Positions 8,439-17,303 of a stretch of DNA of 64,000 bases are shown piece after piece. Below the pieces are notes generated by a model that worked only from the letters and a program-made list of their open reading frames with translations, was not told where the DNA came from and searched no databases. A program made the position numbers and the translations under genes. Origin of the DNA: Tepidibacter mesophilus (lineage in GTDB: Bacteria > Bacillota > Clostridia > Peptostreptococcales > Peptostreptococcaceae); assembly GCF_002724055.1 (NCBI RefSeq), contig NZ_BDQY01000003.1:62001-126000 (forward strand). Direction: 5' to 3'. Positions within the stretch are counted from its first letter, which is position 1. Each line of letters begins with the position of its first letter.

Positions 8439-9701
8439 GTAATATTTCCCTATCAGTATGGTATTTAAATTTCAATAATTAAAGGAGAAATTACAAATGG
8501 AAAACATATTAATAAATTATAAAAGTACAGATAAAGAGTCTAGCAAGAATACTAAAAATAATAGACAAGTTCAATATGAAGAAAAATTGAAAGAATACAA
8601 TGTCGGAATAATTGAAAATATCAAATTAGCGTTTGATTCTGCAACTGACTTTCTTGGCAAATTGGCCCATGATATTGACAATATTTCAAGTTTTAAAATG
8701 TTCATATTATGCTTAAATAATGGTTTAGAACTATTATTTAAGTATATGATTTCTAATAGAAATGAGTATATGTTATACATGGATAATAGTAAGGATAAAA
8801 TCTACAGTAAATACAAAAAAGCTAAAGAAAATAATTACACTAGATTGTCTGTATACTTTGAATATAATCCCATGGAAGATAATTTGCACACGATTAGTTT
8901 TTCAGAGGCTTGCAAAGTATTATGTTATGTTTATCAAATAGATGAATTTGATGATTTATTCTTTACGAGATGTATGGAATTATCAAAAGTGAGAAATAGT
9001 CTAACTCACTATTCTGCAATCATAAGAAAAATAGATATAATTTCATTCTGTGATATTTTAGATACTGCTATTGAATGGTTCAATAAAGAGATAGAGAATC
9101 ATTACATAGATTTATCTATTTTAATGAAAGATAACAATAATATGAAATATACAAGAAAAGAAAACTTGATGAGTGATATCAATAGAGCTTGCTCTGAAGC
9201 TATAGATACTGAAATTTTAGATGATGATTTATGCAAACAAATAATTGGATTTATAATTGAAAATAGTGATAGAAAACTAATAGAAGTGTCTTCAAATGAC
9301 TATGAAAAAATAAGCAGTATGTTCTTTGAAAGCAACAAAGGAAAGACCTCACTTAAAAAAAAGATGGCTTCAAAATTTATTGAAAAATATTACATAATGG
9401 TTTTAGCCAATATGATTGTTGAGAAAGGAATAAAAGCTTCGCATCATGAAGATGCACCTGAAGTTATGAGTAGGCTGGATTTAAATGATTGGGTTTATAG
9501 TAGATTAATAAATAAATGGCCAGTATCGGATGATCAAAAGAAAAATTTAGGGATTGATAAAAGTATCCACGAGATATATTCAAGATATGATGATGAAATG
9601 TACTTGTTTTAAAAGTACTATTAGTGATAAATATTGCGCATAACATACTATTTACACACATTCCATAAAAACCACGTGGAACGTCGCAACATAGCAAGGC
9701 G
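8433..9701 (+). mobile_element. Integron-type gene cassette 2 (candidate)
   Basis: The unit runs from the cut in GTTATAC (8432-8438) to the cut in GTTAGAT (9701-9707) and carries one plus-strand gene. Its left end, GTTATACGTAATATTT, is complementary at 14 of 16 positions to AAATATTGCGCATAAC (9629-9644) at the start of its own attC-like site. This is the same extended end-to-end complementarity as cassette 1, so the pairing is unlikely to be chance. Confidence 0.55.
8497..9612 (+). CDS. HEPN-motif protein of unknown function
   Basis: The product is a 371-residue soluble, helix-rich, charged protein without an obvious full-length family. An RNSLTH segment (Arg166 to His171) fits the R-X4-6-H signature of HEPN domains, many of which are RNases of toxin-antitoxin or phage-defence systems. 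The surrounding helices (about 60-200) are compatible with a HEPN bundle. The C-terminal part (about 200-371) is unrecognised. It is alone in the second cassette-like unit, with a clear AAAGGAGAAA site before its ATG. A defence or abortive-infection role is inferred from motif and neighbours. The motif is short, so a non-HEPN protein is possible. Confidence 0.5.
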   Translation: MENILINYKSTDKESSKNTKNNRQVQYEEKLKEYNVGIIENIKLAFDSATDFLGKLAHDIDNISSFKMFILCLNNGLELLFKYMISNRNEYMLYMDNSKDKIYSKYKKAKENNYTRLSVYFEYNPMEDNLHTISFSEACKVLCYVYQIDEFDDLFFTRCMELSKVRNSLTHYSAIIRKIDIISFCDILDTAIEWFNKEIENHYIDLSILMKDNNNMKYTRKENLMSDINRACSEAIDTEILDDDLCKQIIGFIIENSDRKLIEVSSNDYEKISSMFFESNKGKTSLKKKMASKFIEKYYIMVLANMIVEKGIKASHHEDAPEVMSRLDLNDWVYSRLINKWPVSDDQKKNLGIDKSIHEIYSRYDDEMYLF

Positions 9702-9707
9702 TTAGAT
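9638..9707 (+). repeat. attC-like recombination site 2
   Basis: Box GCATAAC (9638-9644) complements the cassette-start GTTATAC with one mismatch. Inside are CTAT/ATAG and TTCCA/TGGAA arms around an AT-rich loop. The segment GTCGCAACATAGCAAGGC leads into the closing box GTTAGAT (9701-9707, fitting GTTRRRY). Like site 1 (CATCGCAAACTACCAAAAC) it has CGCAA about 19 bases before the closing box. Confidence 0.6.
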
Positions 9708-9810
9708 TAAATAATCACCTTCCCATTATCCATAGCAAATGAATCTAAAAAGTGGGATGTATTAAAAATATATTATATAAATAGATATTAGGAAAAGGAG
9801 GGGAAAGCGA

Positions 9811-10002
9811 ATGGCAAACAAGCCAGGACCTCAACCGGATATAAAATACTGTCCAGTATGCAAGGGGGATCTTCACAATGTGCCAAGAGCCAAAATGAAA
9901 TCTAAAGGTTATACTAGAAAAGATGGGTCAGTTTCGGAACACACTCATACATATGACTGTTTAAAGTGTAGTAATAGATTTGAAATAAATCAAGATCGAT
10001 AA
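9811..10002 (+). CDS. Small zinc-ribbon protein (63 aa)
   Basis: A 63-residue basic protein has two metal-binding pairs, CPVC (about 15-18) and CLKC (about 50-53), plus histidines in the intervening EHTHTYD segment, so a single zinc ribbon is likely. It has an excellent AAAAGGAGGGG ribosome site. No enzyme signature is present. It lies just after the second attC-like site, so it would be the last cassette gene if that array were complete, but no closing attC-like box follows. It might bind nucleic acid or act with the neighbouring defence-type genes. The function is unknown. Confidence 0.5.
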   Translation: MANKPGPQPDIKYCPVCKGDLHNVPRAKMKSKGYTRKDGSVSEHTHTYDCLKCSNRFEINQDR

Positions 10003-10222
10003 ATTGATTAAATATTAAAAAGTATAAACTATATAACATCTTATCCTTACTAGGACATATTATCAGTAAAGAAAATAGATGTAATTATTAGCATGATCCA
10101 TATAACTGTAGTATCTATATATTTTGGTTATTGCAAATCAAAGATCTGTAATTATAAGAAGAAATAAAATCCATACTTAATTTATTAAGAAATACGAAAT
10201 AGTAATCAAGGAGGACAATTTG

Positions 10223-11200
10223 GTGGAAAAATTACTGATAGAAACTAAATGTAAAAAAATGCTGAATCGTTTAATTAATAAAGCGCGTGATTTTTCTCAT
10301 ATAGCATGTGTTCCTGATGGGCTTATAGACATACTTAGGGTATATTCACAAACGGGAATTGTTCCAGAAAAATTAAAATATAGTTCAAAACTTAGTTATG
10401 ATTACTTTGCATTTGTTAAAAGTACAAAGTCGTTATTAGCAATTCGATATTTACTTAATAGTAAAGAATGTACTTTCACAGAAGATTGTTTTATGCTAAT
10501 ACGTTCAATTTTTGAAAATCACATTCTTAGTCGTTATGTAAGAGATAACATTGATGATGAAGAAAAAAGAAAAGAAGTGGTAGATAATTTTATTCTTGCT
10601 CCGTTAGGTATTTCTTTCGATTATTATGTATCCCGAGGAAGACGAGGGGTGTTTTCACAAGATAACGAAAAAGTTGGAGATATTAAAAATCCAAGTAGTC
10701 TTATTATGGGTAATGAAAGAGACTATTATCGTCCCTTATATTCTTTCTTATGTCAATATACTCATTGTAGTTATGGAGCTTTGTCTAGTTATTTCAAACA
10801 AGGAATGTTCACTTATTGTGGCGATAACTTTAGTATACTTACTTATCTTTTAGCAATATTCGTATTCACAAAAATATATGAAGGTGTTGTAACAGTTAAT
10901 GGAGAGGATCTAGTAGATACAAAAACTATGAAATCCTATTACGACTTAGCATACGATTCTTTGGAACTTCAAATGGAAGTCATGGACTACCTTATTAGAC
11001 ATTATAATACTCTGCCAAAAGAGCAAATAAATGTTGTAATTGAAAAATATATTGGAGTAGGAGAGTTTGATAATTCAAATTTTAAAGTAGTTCATATGCT
11101 GGAAAAAATGAAAGATTCTTTGTTGGATAATGCAATTGGAAGTTTGGATAAAAGTGAATTTATAGATGATCATTTTATTAGAAAGTATCAGGAATGGTAA
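10223..11200 (+). CDS. DUF5677-like protein of the accessory cargo
   Basis: This is a 325-residue helical soluble protein. The region around residues 65-110 (FTEDCFMLIRSIFENHILSR) and a later SFLCQYTHCSYG segment resemble the DUF5677 group, whose members occur in mobile elements and defence islands and have a HEPN-like look. No catalytic function is established. The start is either TTG 10220 or GTG 10223. I chose GTG because it is eight bases from AAGGAGG, against five for TTG. Family assignment is by recollection of motif pattern and is tentative. Confidence 0.45.
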   Translation: MEKLLIETKCKKMLNRLINKARDFSHIACVPDGLIDILRVYSQTGIVPEKLKYSSKLSYDYFAFVKSTKSLLAIRYLLNSKECTFTEDCFMLIRSIFENHILSRYVRDNIDDEEKRKEVVDNFILAPLGISFDYYVSRGRRGVFSQDNEKVGDIKNPSSLIMGNERDYYRPLYSFLCQYTHCSYGALSSYFKQGMFTYCGDNFSILTYLLAIFVFTKIYEGVVTVNGEDLVDTKTMKSYYDLAYDSLELQMEVMDYLIRHYNTLPKEQINVVIEKYIGVGEFDNSNFKVVHMLEKMKDSLLDNAIGSLDKSEFIDDHFIRKYQEW

Positions 11201-11271
11201 AATGATTTTTAGAAAATGTTAAATATTTGTAAGAGTAATTTAAGTTTTCTTGATTACTTAATTATCAACTT

Positions 11272-11303
11272 TCAGTTATCCTTATGCCCATTAGACTAAT
11301 AAT
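11272..11303 (+). repeat. Possible degenerate attC-like remnant
   Basis: TTCAGTTATCCTTATGCCC near 11275, followed by ATTAGAC, resembles the flank and first box of attC-like site 1 (GCAGTTATCCTTCGCC then TAACAGAC at 8335-8358), sharing an 11-base CAGTTATCCTT. No matching closing box was found. Confidence 0.2.
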
Positions 11304-11350
11304 AGGTATTTATATGTATACTGAAATATTATAGAAGGGACTGTATATTC

Positions 11351-12613
11351 ATGAATAAAATAACAGATATTACGCGTAGAGATATATTTGATATCATTCG
11401 TTCAGGGTTTAATGGAACATATGAAGAACAAAATTTAAATGATTATGAGCAGGAATACATTGAAGAAGTACCTTGTGAATATAAAATGTGTTATCACGGT
11501 CGCCTAAGAGAGGTAGATTTCCTTTCAAGAATATATGATTTAAAATCTATGCCATCAACTGATTCAAGATTTAAAGATGCAGAAGGGGATATCTGGCAAC
11601 ATACTGTGAATAACGATGATTGGGATACATATTGGGTGTTTAGCGATTCTAGATTTAAACTAAGCACTGGTTCTGATGAGCCATTACTTAAATTTTTATG
11701 CGAAATGTTTAATCCTTTTGTAAGAAGTGAAGATCAACCTTGGAGAGAATTTTTAAAGATTATAAATGAATTACTAAATCCTGATGGATATGAATTATAT
11801 GAAATGAGCCATATTTCTGGACGAGCTGTATATGGCTGGAGGGAAACTGTTACTAATGCTATTGTAATACAGGAGCATAACTCTGCTGTATCTTATGAAT
11901 TGAAACCCATCGGTGAAGGCTCTTATGCCAAAGTTTTTAAATATAAAGATAATTATTATAAAAGCACCTTTGTTCTTAAACGAGCAAAAAAAGACTTAAC
12001 CAAAAAAGAACTAGAACGATTCAAGCGTGAATTTGAGCAAATGAAAGCTCTTAACTCACCATACATAGTTGAGGTATTTCGATATAATGACGAAAGTAAT
12101 GAATATACCATGGAATATATGGATTGCACACTAGACAAGTTTATAAGTGAAAACAATGGAAAACTAACGTTTGTTCAAAGAAAAAAGATTGCTTCACAGG
12201 CGTTAAGAGCCTTCAAATATATCCATTCAAAAGATTTATTACATCGAGATATTTGCCCCAAAAACGTTTTAATTAAGCTTTATGATGATGTACGAGTCGT
12301 AAAAGTTTCTGATTTTGGATTGGTAAAAGTTCCTGACAGCAAATTAACATCTATTAACACCGACTATAAAGGATATTTTAACGATCCAGAATTACGGTTA
12401 GAAGGCTTTAATACTTATTGTATTATTCACGAAGTATATGCTATTACTCGTCTTGTCTTTTTTATACTGACAGGGCGAACTAATACAGATAAAATTAAAA
12501 ATGTTCAATTACAAGAATTTGTAGTAAGAGGGTTAAATCCAGATAAGGCAAAGCGCTTTCAAAATATTGATGAATTAATTGAAACTTTTAACAAAATAAA
12601 AGAGCAAAATTAA
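11351..12613 (+). CDS. AbiJ-like N-terminal domain fused to a serine/threonine protein kinase
   Basis: This 420-residue protein has a C-terminal eukaryotic-like kinase (about 183-415). Visible are a glycine loop GEGSYAKVF, a VLK lysine, HRDICPKNVL as catalytic loop and DFG before the activation segment, so it should be active. The N-terminal 180 residues include LLKFLCEMFNPFVR and LNPDGYELYEMS, resembling the domain found at the N terminus of AbiJ-type abortive-infection proteins. No transmembrane helix is present, unlike Stk1/PknB cell-wall kinases. The likely role is a phage-sensing kinase whose target is unknown. It is the last cargo gene, convergent with the transposition genes. Confidence 0.65.
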   Translation: MNKITDITRRDIFDIIRSGFNGTYEEQNLNDYEQEYIEEVPCEYKMCYHGRLREVDFLSRIYDLKSMPSTDSRFKDAEGDIWQHTVNNDDWDTYWVFSDSRFKLSTGSDEPLLKFLCEMFNPFVRSEDQPWREFLKIINELLNPDGYELYEMSHISGRAVYGWRETVTNAIVIQEHNSAVSYELKPIGEGSYAKVFKYKDNYYKSTFVLKRAKKDLTKKELERFKREFEQMKALNSPYIVEVFRYNDESNEYTMEYMDCTLDKFISENNGKLTFVQRKKIASQALRAFKYIHSKDLLHRDICPKNVLIKLYDDVRVVKVSDFGLVKVPDSKLTSINTDYKGYFNDPELRLEGFNTYCIIHEVYAITRLVFFILTGRTNTDKIKNVQLQEFVVRGLNPDKAKRFQNIDELIETFNKIKEQN

Positions 12614-12651
12614 TTTCTAAACAACTTCCTATTATTCATATTATATGAATC

Positions 12652-12729
12652 TTAGTTGTAGAATAAAATCCATATCTACAACTAAATAAATAGGCAATGA
12701 TCTGATTTTATTTAGATAATTGCCTATAA
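12652..12729. terminator. Paired hairpins between convergent cargo and transposition genes
   Basis: TTAGTTGTAGA with CTACAACTAA (12652-12687) and AATAGGCAAT with ATTGCCTAT (12688-12729) form two successive hairpins between the converging kinase and tnpC genes. They could terminate transcription in both directions, although the T tracts are weak. Confidence 0.5.
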
Positions 12730-12846
12730 TAAATTAACATTAAATATAGATTTAAGCATCTTTATAATTTACACATGTTTAATAATATTTTCTTTATAGC
12801 TACTATTATATATCTTGAATTAAACGTTAATTATTAATTTATAAAT

Positions 12847-13227
12847 TTATATTTTTTTATATATGTCACCATAATTTATTTTAACTTGTTCTTTTAATTG
12901 TTTATTTTCTTCTTCTAATTTTTTAATTCTTCTTTTTAAACTTGCAATTATAGCATCTTTATTATTATCATCCATTTCTCTTTTCACTTGTGACGGAGTA
13001 GGTACTTTGGATTGTTGCAATCTTAATCCTTCAATTCTTTCTTTGATATCTGAATTATTATAGAGTGTTGCTTTTGTAACACAACTTTCATTAGCAACAC
13101 TATTAAAATTAATAGGCTTCTGAGCCTTTATAAGTCTTCTAATTGCTTCATCAACCTTTTTTTGAGTTTTAGCCTTGCGTTCCTCATGTAATTTTTTTAA
13201 TTGTTCCTTACGGTCATATTTAGCCAT
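12847..13227 (-). CDS. tnpC: Tn554-family transposition accessory protein C
   Basis: This 126-residue basic protein with a C-terminal coiled coil (about 85-120, KRRIKKLEEENKQLKEQVK) and an N-terminal DNA-binding-like segment (FNSVANESCVTKATLYNNS) matches the TnpC/DUF6262 accessory proteins of Tn554-like elements. In Tn554, TnpC influences transposition frequency and orientation. I chose the ATG six bases after AAGGTG. It overlaps the end of tnpB by eight bases, so the three genes form one translationally coupled operon. Confidence 0.75.
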   Translation of the reverse strand: MAKYDRKEQLKKLHEERKAKTQKKVDEAIRRLIKAQKPINFNSVANESCVTKATLYNNSDIKERIEGLRLQQSKVPTPSQVKREMDDNNKDAIIASLKRRIKKLEEENKQLKEQVKINYGDIYKKI

Positions 13228-15328
13228 TTGTATCACCTTTTTTCTTCAACCTATCTAGTCTACTATAAACTATATTTCCTTCTACTATTTTAGAATGAAT
13301 ATCTTCATATAAATTAAGTAGTTCTTCATTTTCTTTAATCATATCGATCCTATTGTAAACTTTGGCACTTTCTATCATAGATTTAGTTGAGTTTATTAGT
13401 ATCTCATACTTATGAACATCACCTTCAAATGCTCCAACGCATAAATCTCTACAAGGATTACCTCCATTACAAGTTAAACAGGGTGGCTGCTTAGCAAATT
13501 GACATTTTCCATTAGTTCTTTGTAAGCAAGTACCATAAGGGGTATCAATAGCATTTAACTTATGATTAGTCCAAAGCATATCAAGAATATTAGTAGGAAT
13601 TTCACCATTATTTTTTTCTTTTAATTTATTACTTTCATCAAAACTAAATACTCCTTGTTTTATTGCATTATCGAATACTTTTCTTTTAGTATCATCAAGT
13701 AGTTTTGCATACCTCATAGTCATTTCTGGTGAGGCGTGAGCCAATAGTTCTTGAACTGTAAAAATATCTGCTCCTCCATTAAGCATCTTAATAGCATAAG
13801 TATGCCTAAAAGGATGGTTTTTGAAATGATATATATTTCCAAGTTTATCAGTAATATTATAATTTAATGCCAATATATTTAGTTTATTTTGAATAAACAA
13901 TGAAAAATATGGCTTTCCTTTTCTGCGACCCTTATATCTAACGAAAATAAAGTTTTCAGGATTATTGTCTTGGTTGCTAAGTTTTTTAGCATTATGAATT
14001 AAAACAGCTAACATACTAGCAAGTTCATCGTCTATAGGTATTTTATGACCCTCTATGTAAGTTTTGCTTATATTCGCTACTATCCAAAACTTATTATTTA
14101 ATTTAACTAAGCAATTTTGTTTTAATTGTAATATATCAGATATTCTAAGACCTGTTTTATACATAATCCATACAATAGGAATAACTTCTTTATGAAGATT
14201 ATTTATATTATCAAATAATTGCTCTAAAACTACATTTGGAACATAGTCTATTTGGTCATAAGGCTTTTTATTAATTTTATGTTTATCTGATGGATAAATT
14301 AAAATAGTCATATTCTTTTTCGGAGCAATATCACATTCTCTGATTTGAATATCATTTAAAAATTTTTGAACAATAGACAATGATTTGTTTATATATCTTG
14401 ATGGATTAGCATTTTTTCGAGTTGAATTTTCTTTAACATAACTATTTAACCATTCTAGATATTTTTCTATATGTAGCCTTTCTAATTTTTTAAAATCATT
14501 CCAAGTAGGTTCTAATTCAAAAATTAAGTTAACAAAATTAGATAAATATGATAAATATTCTATTGCTGTACTCCAAGAAAATTTATGATTAGTAATTAAT
14601 CTTTGTTTCATATATTTTTTGATTTCTGTTCTTATTCTAATATTAACTATTTTATTAAAATTAATATAATAGTTTGTAGTTGATTTCACATAAGATATCC
14701 TATATTGCTTTAAATTTCTTATATTCCAAATATCCTTGTCCCATTCTTCTCTTTCATCAACTAAATTAAATAAGCTTGTATAAATAGTTTGTATAAGCGT
14801 GCATGCAGGATTTTTACTTTGATAGCGTTTATTCATACTATTTAAAGTTACAGTAGTATTAATCCCTTGACTATGAAGCCAATTTATCCATATAAAATCA
14901 ACTTTATTTATATTTAAATCAAGTATGGAATTTAGGCTAGGATACTTTTCATTAATAAACATTGCTAATCTTCTCATACGGCTGACTCGTCCTTGTAAAA
15001 ATGTTGTATATCTCCATTCATCAGAAAAAAGTTTACTGTGAACAAAAAATTTAATCTCTTTATTAATGTTGGGATTATTAAAAGAAAAATATATATTTGT
15101 ATTAGAAGCTTTACTAACTCCTATTTGTTCCTTAAATTGTGGTATATTCTTAAAGAAATCTACATGCCATTTATCATTTTCTAAAAAATAAGAAGTTTTA
15201 ATCTCTTTATAGTCTACTGAACCATCTTTATTGATTACTTTTTCTATATAGCCTGATAATGTATCATTTATTTTATTTTCATATTCATTTATATTATCAT
15301 AACCCAATGTATTTAATAGATTATTCAC
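13220..15328 (-). CDS. tnpB: Tn554-family tyrosine recombinase B
   Basis: This 702-residue tyrosine recombinase carries the catalytic domain around residues 370-560, with TGLRISDIL (Arg I), HPFRHTYA (His-X-X-Arg) and the final MTMRYAKL tyrosine. A cysteine-rich zinc-finger-like tail follows (about 605-655: GKCQFAKQPPCLTCNGGNPC), as in Tn554 TnpB. It works with TnpA for site-specific, non-replicative transposition. The start is GTG, eight bases after AAGGAGA. It overlaps tnpA by eight bases. This TnpB is unrelated to the RNA-guided IS200/IS605 TnpB. Confidence 0.88.
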   Translation of the reverse strand: MNNLLNTLGYDNINEYENKINDTLSGYIEKVINKDGSVDYKEIKTSYFLENDKWHVDFFKNIPQFKEQIGVSKASNTNIYFSFNNPNINKEIKFFVHSKLFSDEWRYTTFLQGRVSRMRRLAMFINEKYPSLNSILDLNINKVDFIWINWLHSQGINTTVTLNSMNKRYQSKNPACTLIQTIYTSLFNLVDEREEWDKDIWNIRNLKQYRISYVKSTTNYYINFNKIVNIRIRTEIKKYMKQRLITNHKFSWSTAIEYLSYLSNFVNLIFELEPTWNDFKKLERLHIEKYLEWLNSYVKENSTRKNANPSRYINKSLSIVQKFLNDIQIRECDIAPKKNMTILIYPSDKHKINKKPYDQIDYVPNVVLEQLFDNINNLHKEVIPIVWIMYKTGLRISDILQLKQNCLVKLNNKFWIVANISKTYIEGHKIPIDDELASMLAVLIHNAKKLSNQDNNPENFIFVRYKGRRKGKPYFSLFIQNKLNILALNYNITDKLGNIYHFKNHPFRHTYAIKMLNGGADIFTVQELLAHASPEMTMRYAKLLDDTKRKVFDNAIKQGVFSFDESNKLKEKNNGEIPTNILDMLWTNHKLNAIDTPYGTCLQRTNGKCQFAKQPPCLTCNGGNPCRDLCVGAFEGDVHKYEILINSTKSMIESAKVYNRIDMIKENEELLNLYEDIHSKIVEGNIVYSRLDRLKKKGDTNG

Positions 15329-16454
15329 TTTTAGTATCTCCTTTATCTAAATTAAATGCAGATTGTGCTATTTCCCAATTTGCTCTTATGTCTTCATCAG
15401 AAGTATGTAAGTACATATTTATAGTAGTTTGTATTTGAGAGTGTCCTAAACGCTCTTGTACTTGCTTTATATCTTTAGTTTGACGATAATACATAGTAGC
15501 ATGTGTATGTCTTAATAGATGAGCATGAACATCAATATTTGTCTTTTGTTTAAGTCTTTTAAATAAAGCACTAACATCTTGATATTGAAGCGGTTCACCT
15601 GCATTTTCACCTCTTAGTTTTACAAAAACAAAGTTAGTGTCTATTTCTAATTCATCTAAAATTTCATATTCATAGTCATCAAACAAATCTATCAATTCTT
15701 GTGATACATATATTTCTCGTTCTCCAGTTTTTAATTTTGCGCCATTAGGTAATTCTCCTCGATCTACTAATTTAATTCTATGACCTCTATTGTGATCAAA
15801 TATAAAATCTTCAATAAATAATGATAAAACTTCGCCGATTCTAAGTCCTGTTTCAAATAATAGTTTAATAAGAAACTGATCTCTTATATTAGTTGTTGCT
15901 CTACAAACCTTTTCTACTTCTTCCTTGGTTAGTATTTTTATTTTTCTTCGTGGTTCTTTTATTTTTAGAATATTTTTATTTGAAGGTTTATCCTTATTTA
16001 CATGATATAAAAAGTCTTTATATGAAGTATTACCTCCTGTAAATATCTGTTTCATAACTTTTTCGATCATGCTATTGTTTATTTCCTCTGATCTAAACAA
16101 ATAATCATAAAAATTAGTTACTACTGTAATAATCAAATTTACAGTTTTTTCAGTACGTTTAGCCGTAATGGGTTTTATTCCAATTGTTTTAGTATTTTCA
16201 TATGGATTTCTAAGCCAACCAACAAAGTCTGATAGTATATTTATATTAACCTTTCTATAATCTATATCTATTTCATTTAGATATTCAAAATACAGTTTTA
16301 AAGCATAACAATACGTCTTTTGAGTGTTTGAACTTTTTTCTCCATTATCAAGGTACTTTAAATACTTTGCTACTGAAATTACAGGTATTCCATTGTAATC
16401 AAGTAGCATATATCTTCTTAGATTATTGTCTAACTTAACTTCTTGAACCTTCAT
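15321..16454 (-). CDS. tnpA: Tn554-family tyrosine recombinase A
   Basis: This 377-residue site-specific recombinase is the first gene of the module. It has an N-terminal SAM-like core-binding domain (about 25-120) and a catalytic domain with TGLRIGEVLSL, HLLRHTHATMYY, GHSQIQTTINMYLHT and the active tyrosine near residue 348. I chose the second of two in-frame ATGs because it lies six bases after AAGGAG, while the first touches it. The position of tnpA puts one end of the element just to its right, between 16460 and about 17000. Confidence 0.88.
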   Translation of the reverse strand: MKVQEVKLDNNLRRYMLLDYNGIPVISVAKYLKYLDNGEKSSNTQKTYCYALKLYFEYLNEIDIDYRKVNINILSDFVGWLRNPYENTKTIGIKPITAKRTEKTVNLIITVVTNFYDYLFRSEEINNSMIEKVMKQIFTGGNTSYKDFLYHVNKDKPSNKNILKIKEPRRKIKILTKEEVEKVCRATTNIRDQFLIKLLFETGLRIGEVLSLFIEDFIFDHNRGHRIKLVDRGELPNGAKLKTGEREIYVSQELIDLFDDYEYEILDELEIDTNFVFVKLRGENAGEPLQYQDVSALFKRLKQKTNIDVHAHLLRHTHATMYYRQTKDIKQVQERLGHSQIQTTINMYLHTSDEDIRANWEIAQSAFNLDKGDTKSE

Positions 16455-16645
16455 ATTCATCTCCTTAAGGTCTAGTTTTCTATAGTATTAATATAATACA
16501 TATTATACTTAATAAACTACTTGTAATATATCCCTTTAATATTTTTAATATATAAAAAAAGATATAGAATAAATAGTCATATTAAACTATGTATCCTATA
16601 TCTATATTACTCTATTTAATTAATTACCAATTATATATACGATAA

Positions 16646-16790
16646 AATAAAAAACCACCCTAACGCCAATAAGGGTGGTTTTGAGCTTGATATTAAAATC
16701 AAGTTCAAGAAAATCAATTAAGTATTTTATTTAATTGGAACCACACTCTACTGCGAAATAGACTGTAATTCTTTTTTTATGCAATAATAT
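16646..16790 (-). ncRNA. Candidate small RNA, possibly a type I antitoxin
   Basis: On the minus strand a TATAAT box (16814-16820) within a near-perfect palindrome precedes about 150 nt containing several hairpins: CAATTAA/TTAATTG, CTTGAT/ATCAAG and a final ACCACCCT/AGGGTGGT stem followed by six T (16646-16680). No reading frame is apparent. A segment with AGTCTAT and GTGGTTCC resembles the leader of the small gene at 6923. Type I systems of clostridia have this kind of short terminated RNA beside the toxin, hence the suggestion. No clear complementarity to the 6.9-kb peptide mRNA was found by eye. Confidence 0.4.
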
Positions 16791-16819
16791 AAGTGTAATT
16801 TTTATTACACTTATATTAT
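16784..16819. repeat. Palindrome at the small RNA promoter
   Basis: ATAATATAAGTGTAA (16784-16798) and TTACACTTATATTAT (16805-16819) are exact inverted repeats around a six-base loop. The arms include TATAAT-like boxes on the minus strand. It could be an operator, a promoter pair or a hairpin. Confidence 0.6.
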
Positions 16820-16979
16820 ACCCAAACTATACATGAAGTACAATTATATTTTTAATTATTCTAATTAAACTTTTTTGATGCTGTTCAAACTTCAATTATA
16901 TTCATAAATAAAATATCAATCTTTAATGAGTTATCATTGAACGAGGTAAGATTAATTTTATAATATAGCTATCAATACT

Positions 16980-17180
16980 AAAAACTGTCTATGAAAATGT
17001 TAGTGAATGCTTTTGGATATTTTGACTAATATAACTTAGTTTTTATAGTTTAATAATACGTTAAGAAATTTGCATGTCTGACCGTAGGGAGTTTGCAAAT
17101 TTTAGGATTATTAATAAGATAAAAGCTTAGTTGTATTCAAAATATCGATGCATTCACGGTATTTTCATAGATAGTTTTTG
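16980..17180 (+). repeat. Large hairpin repeat, copy B
   Basis: The outer arms AAAAACTGTCTATGAAAAT (16980-16998) and ATTTTCATAGATAGTTTTT (17161-17179) are complementary. GTGAATGC/GCATTCAC and TTAATAATACG.../...ATTATTAA continue the stem inward. The loop TGTCTGACCGTAGGGAGTTT is at 17075-17094. Copy C matches it closely in the loop and the ATGTTAGTGAATG-type block, but its arms have different bases. The 16455-17303 gap otherwise holds only the small RNA candidate. Confidence 0.8.
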
Positions 17181-17303
17181 ATATCCCACAAATTTAAGAA
17201 AAAAGCATATATTGAAAATCTCTAAAATAAAGACTTTTCAATATAACTAACTTATAATATAAGTAAAGGGAATTTTAAATACTGAAGAAAAAAGGTGAGG
17301 GAA

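Noticed and set aside
13220..16454. The tyrosine recombinases as integron integrases serving the attC-like sites
   Set aside because: Domain size, the Cys-rich tail of the larger protein, the overlapping third gene and the paired arrangement are those of Tn554 TnpA/TnpB/TnpC, not IntI.
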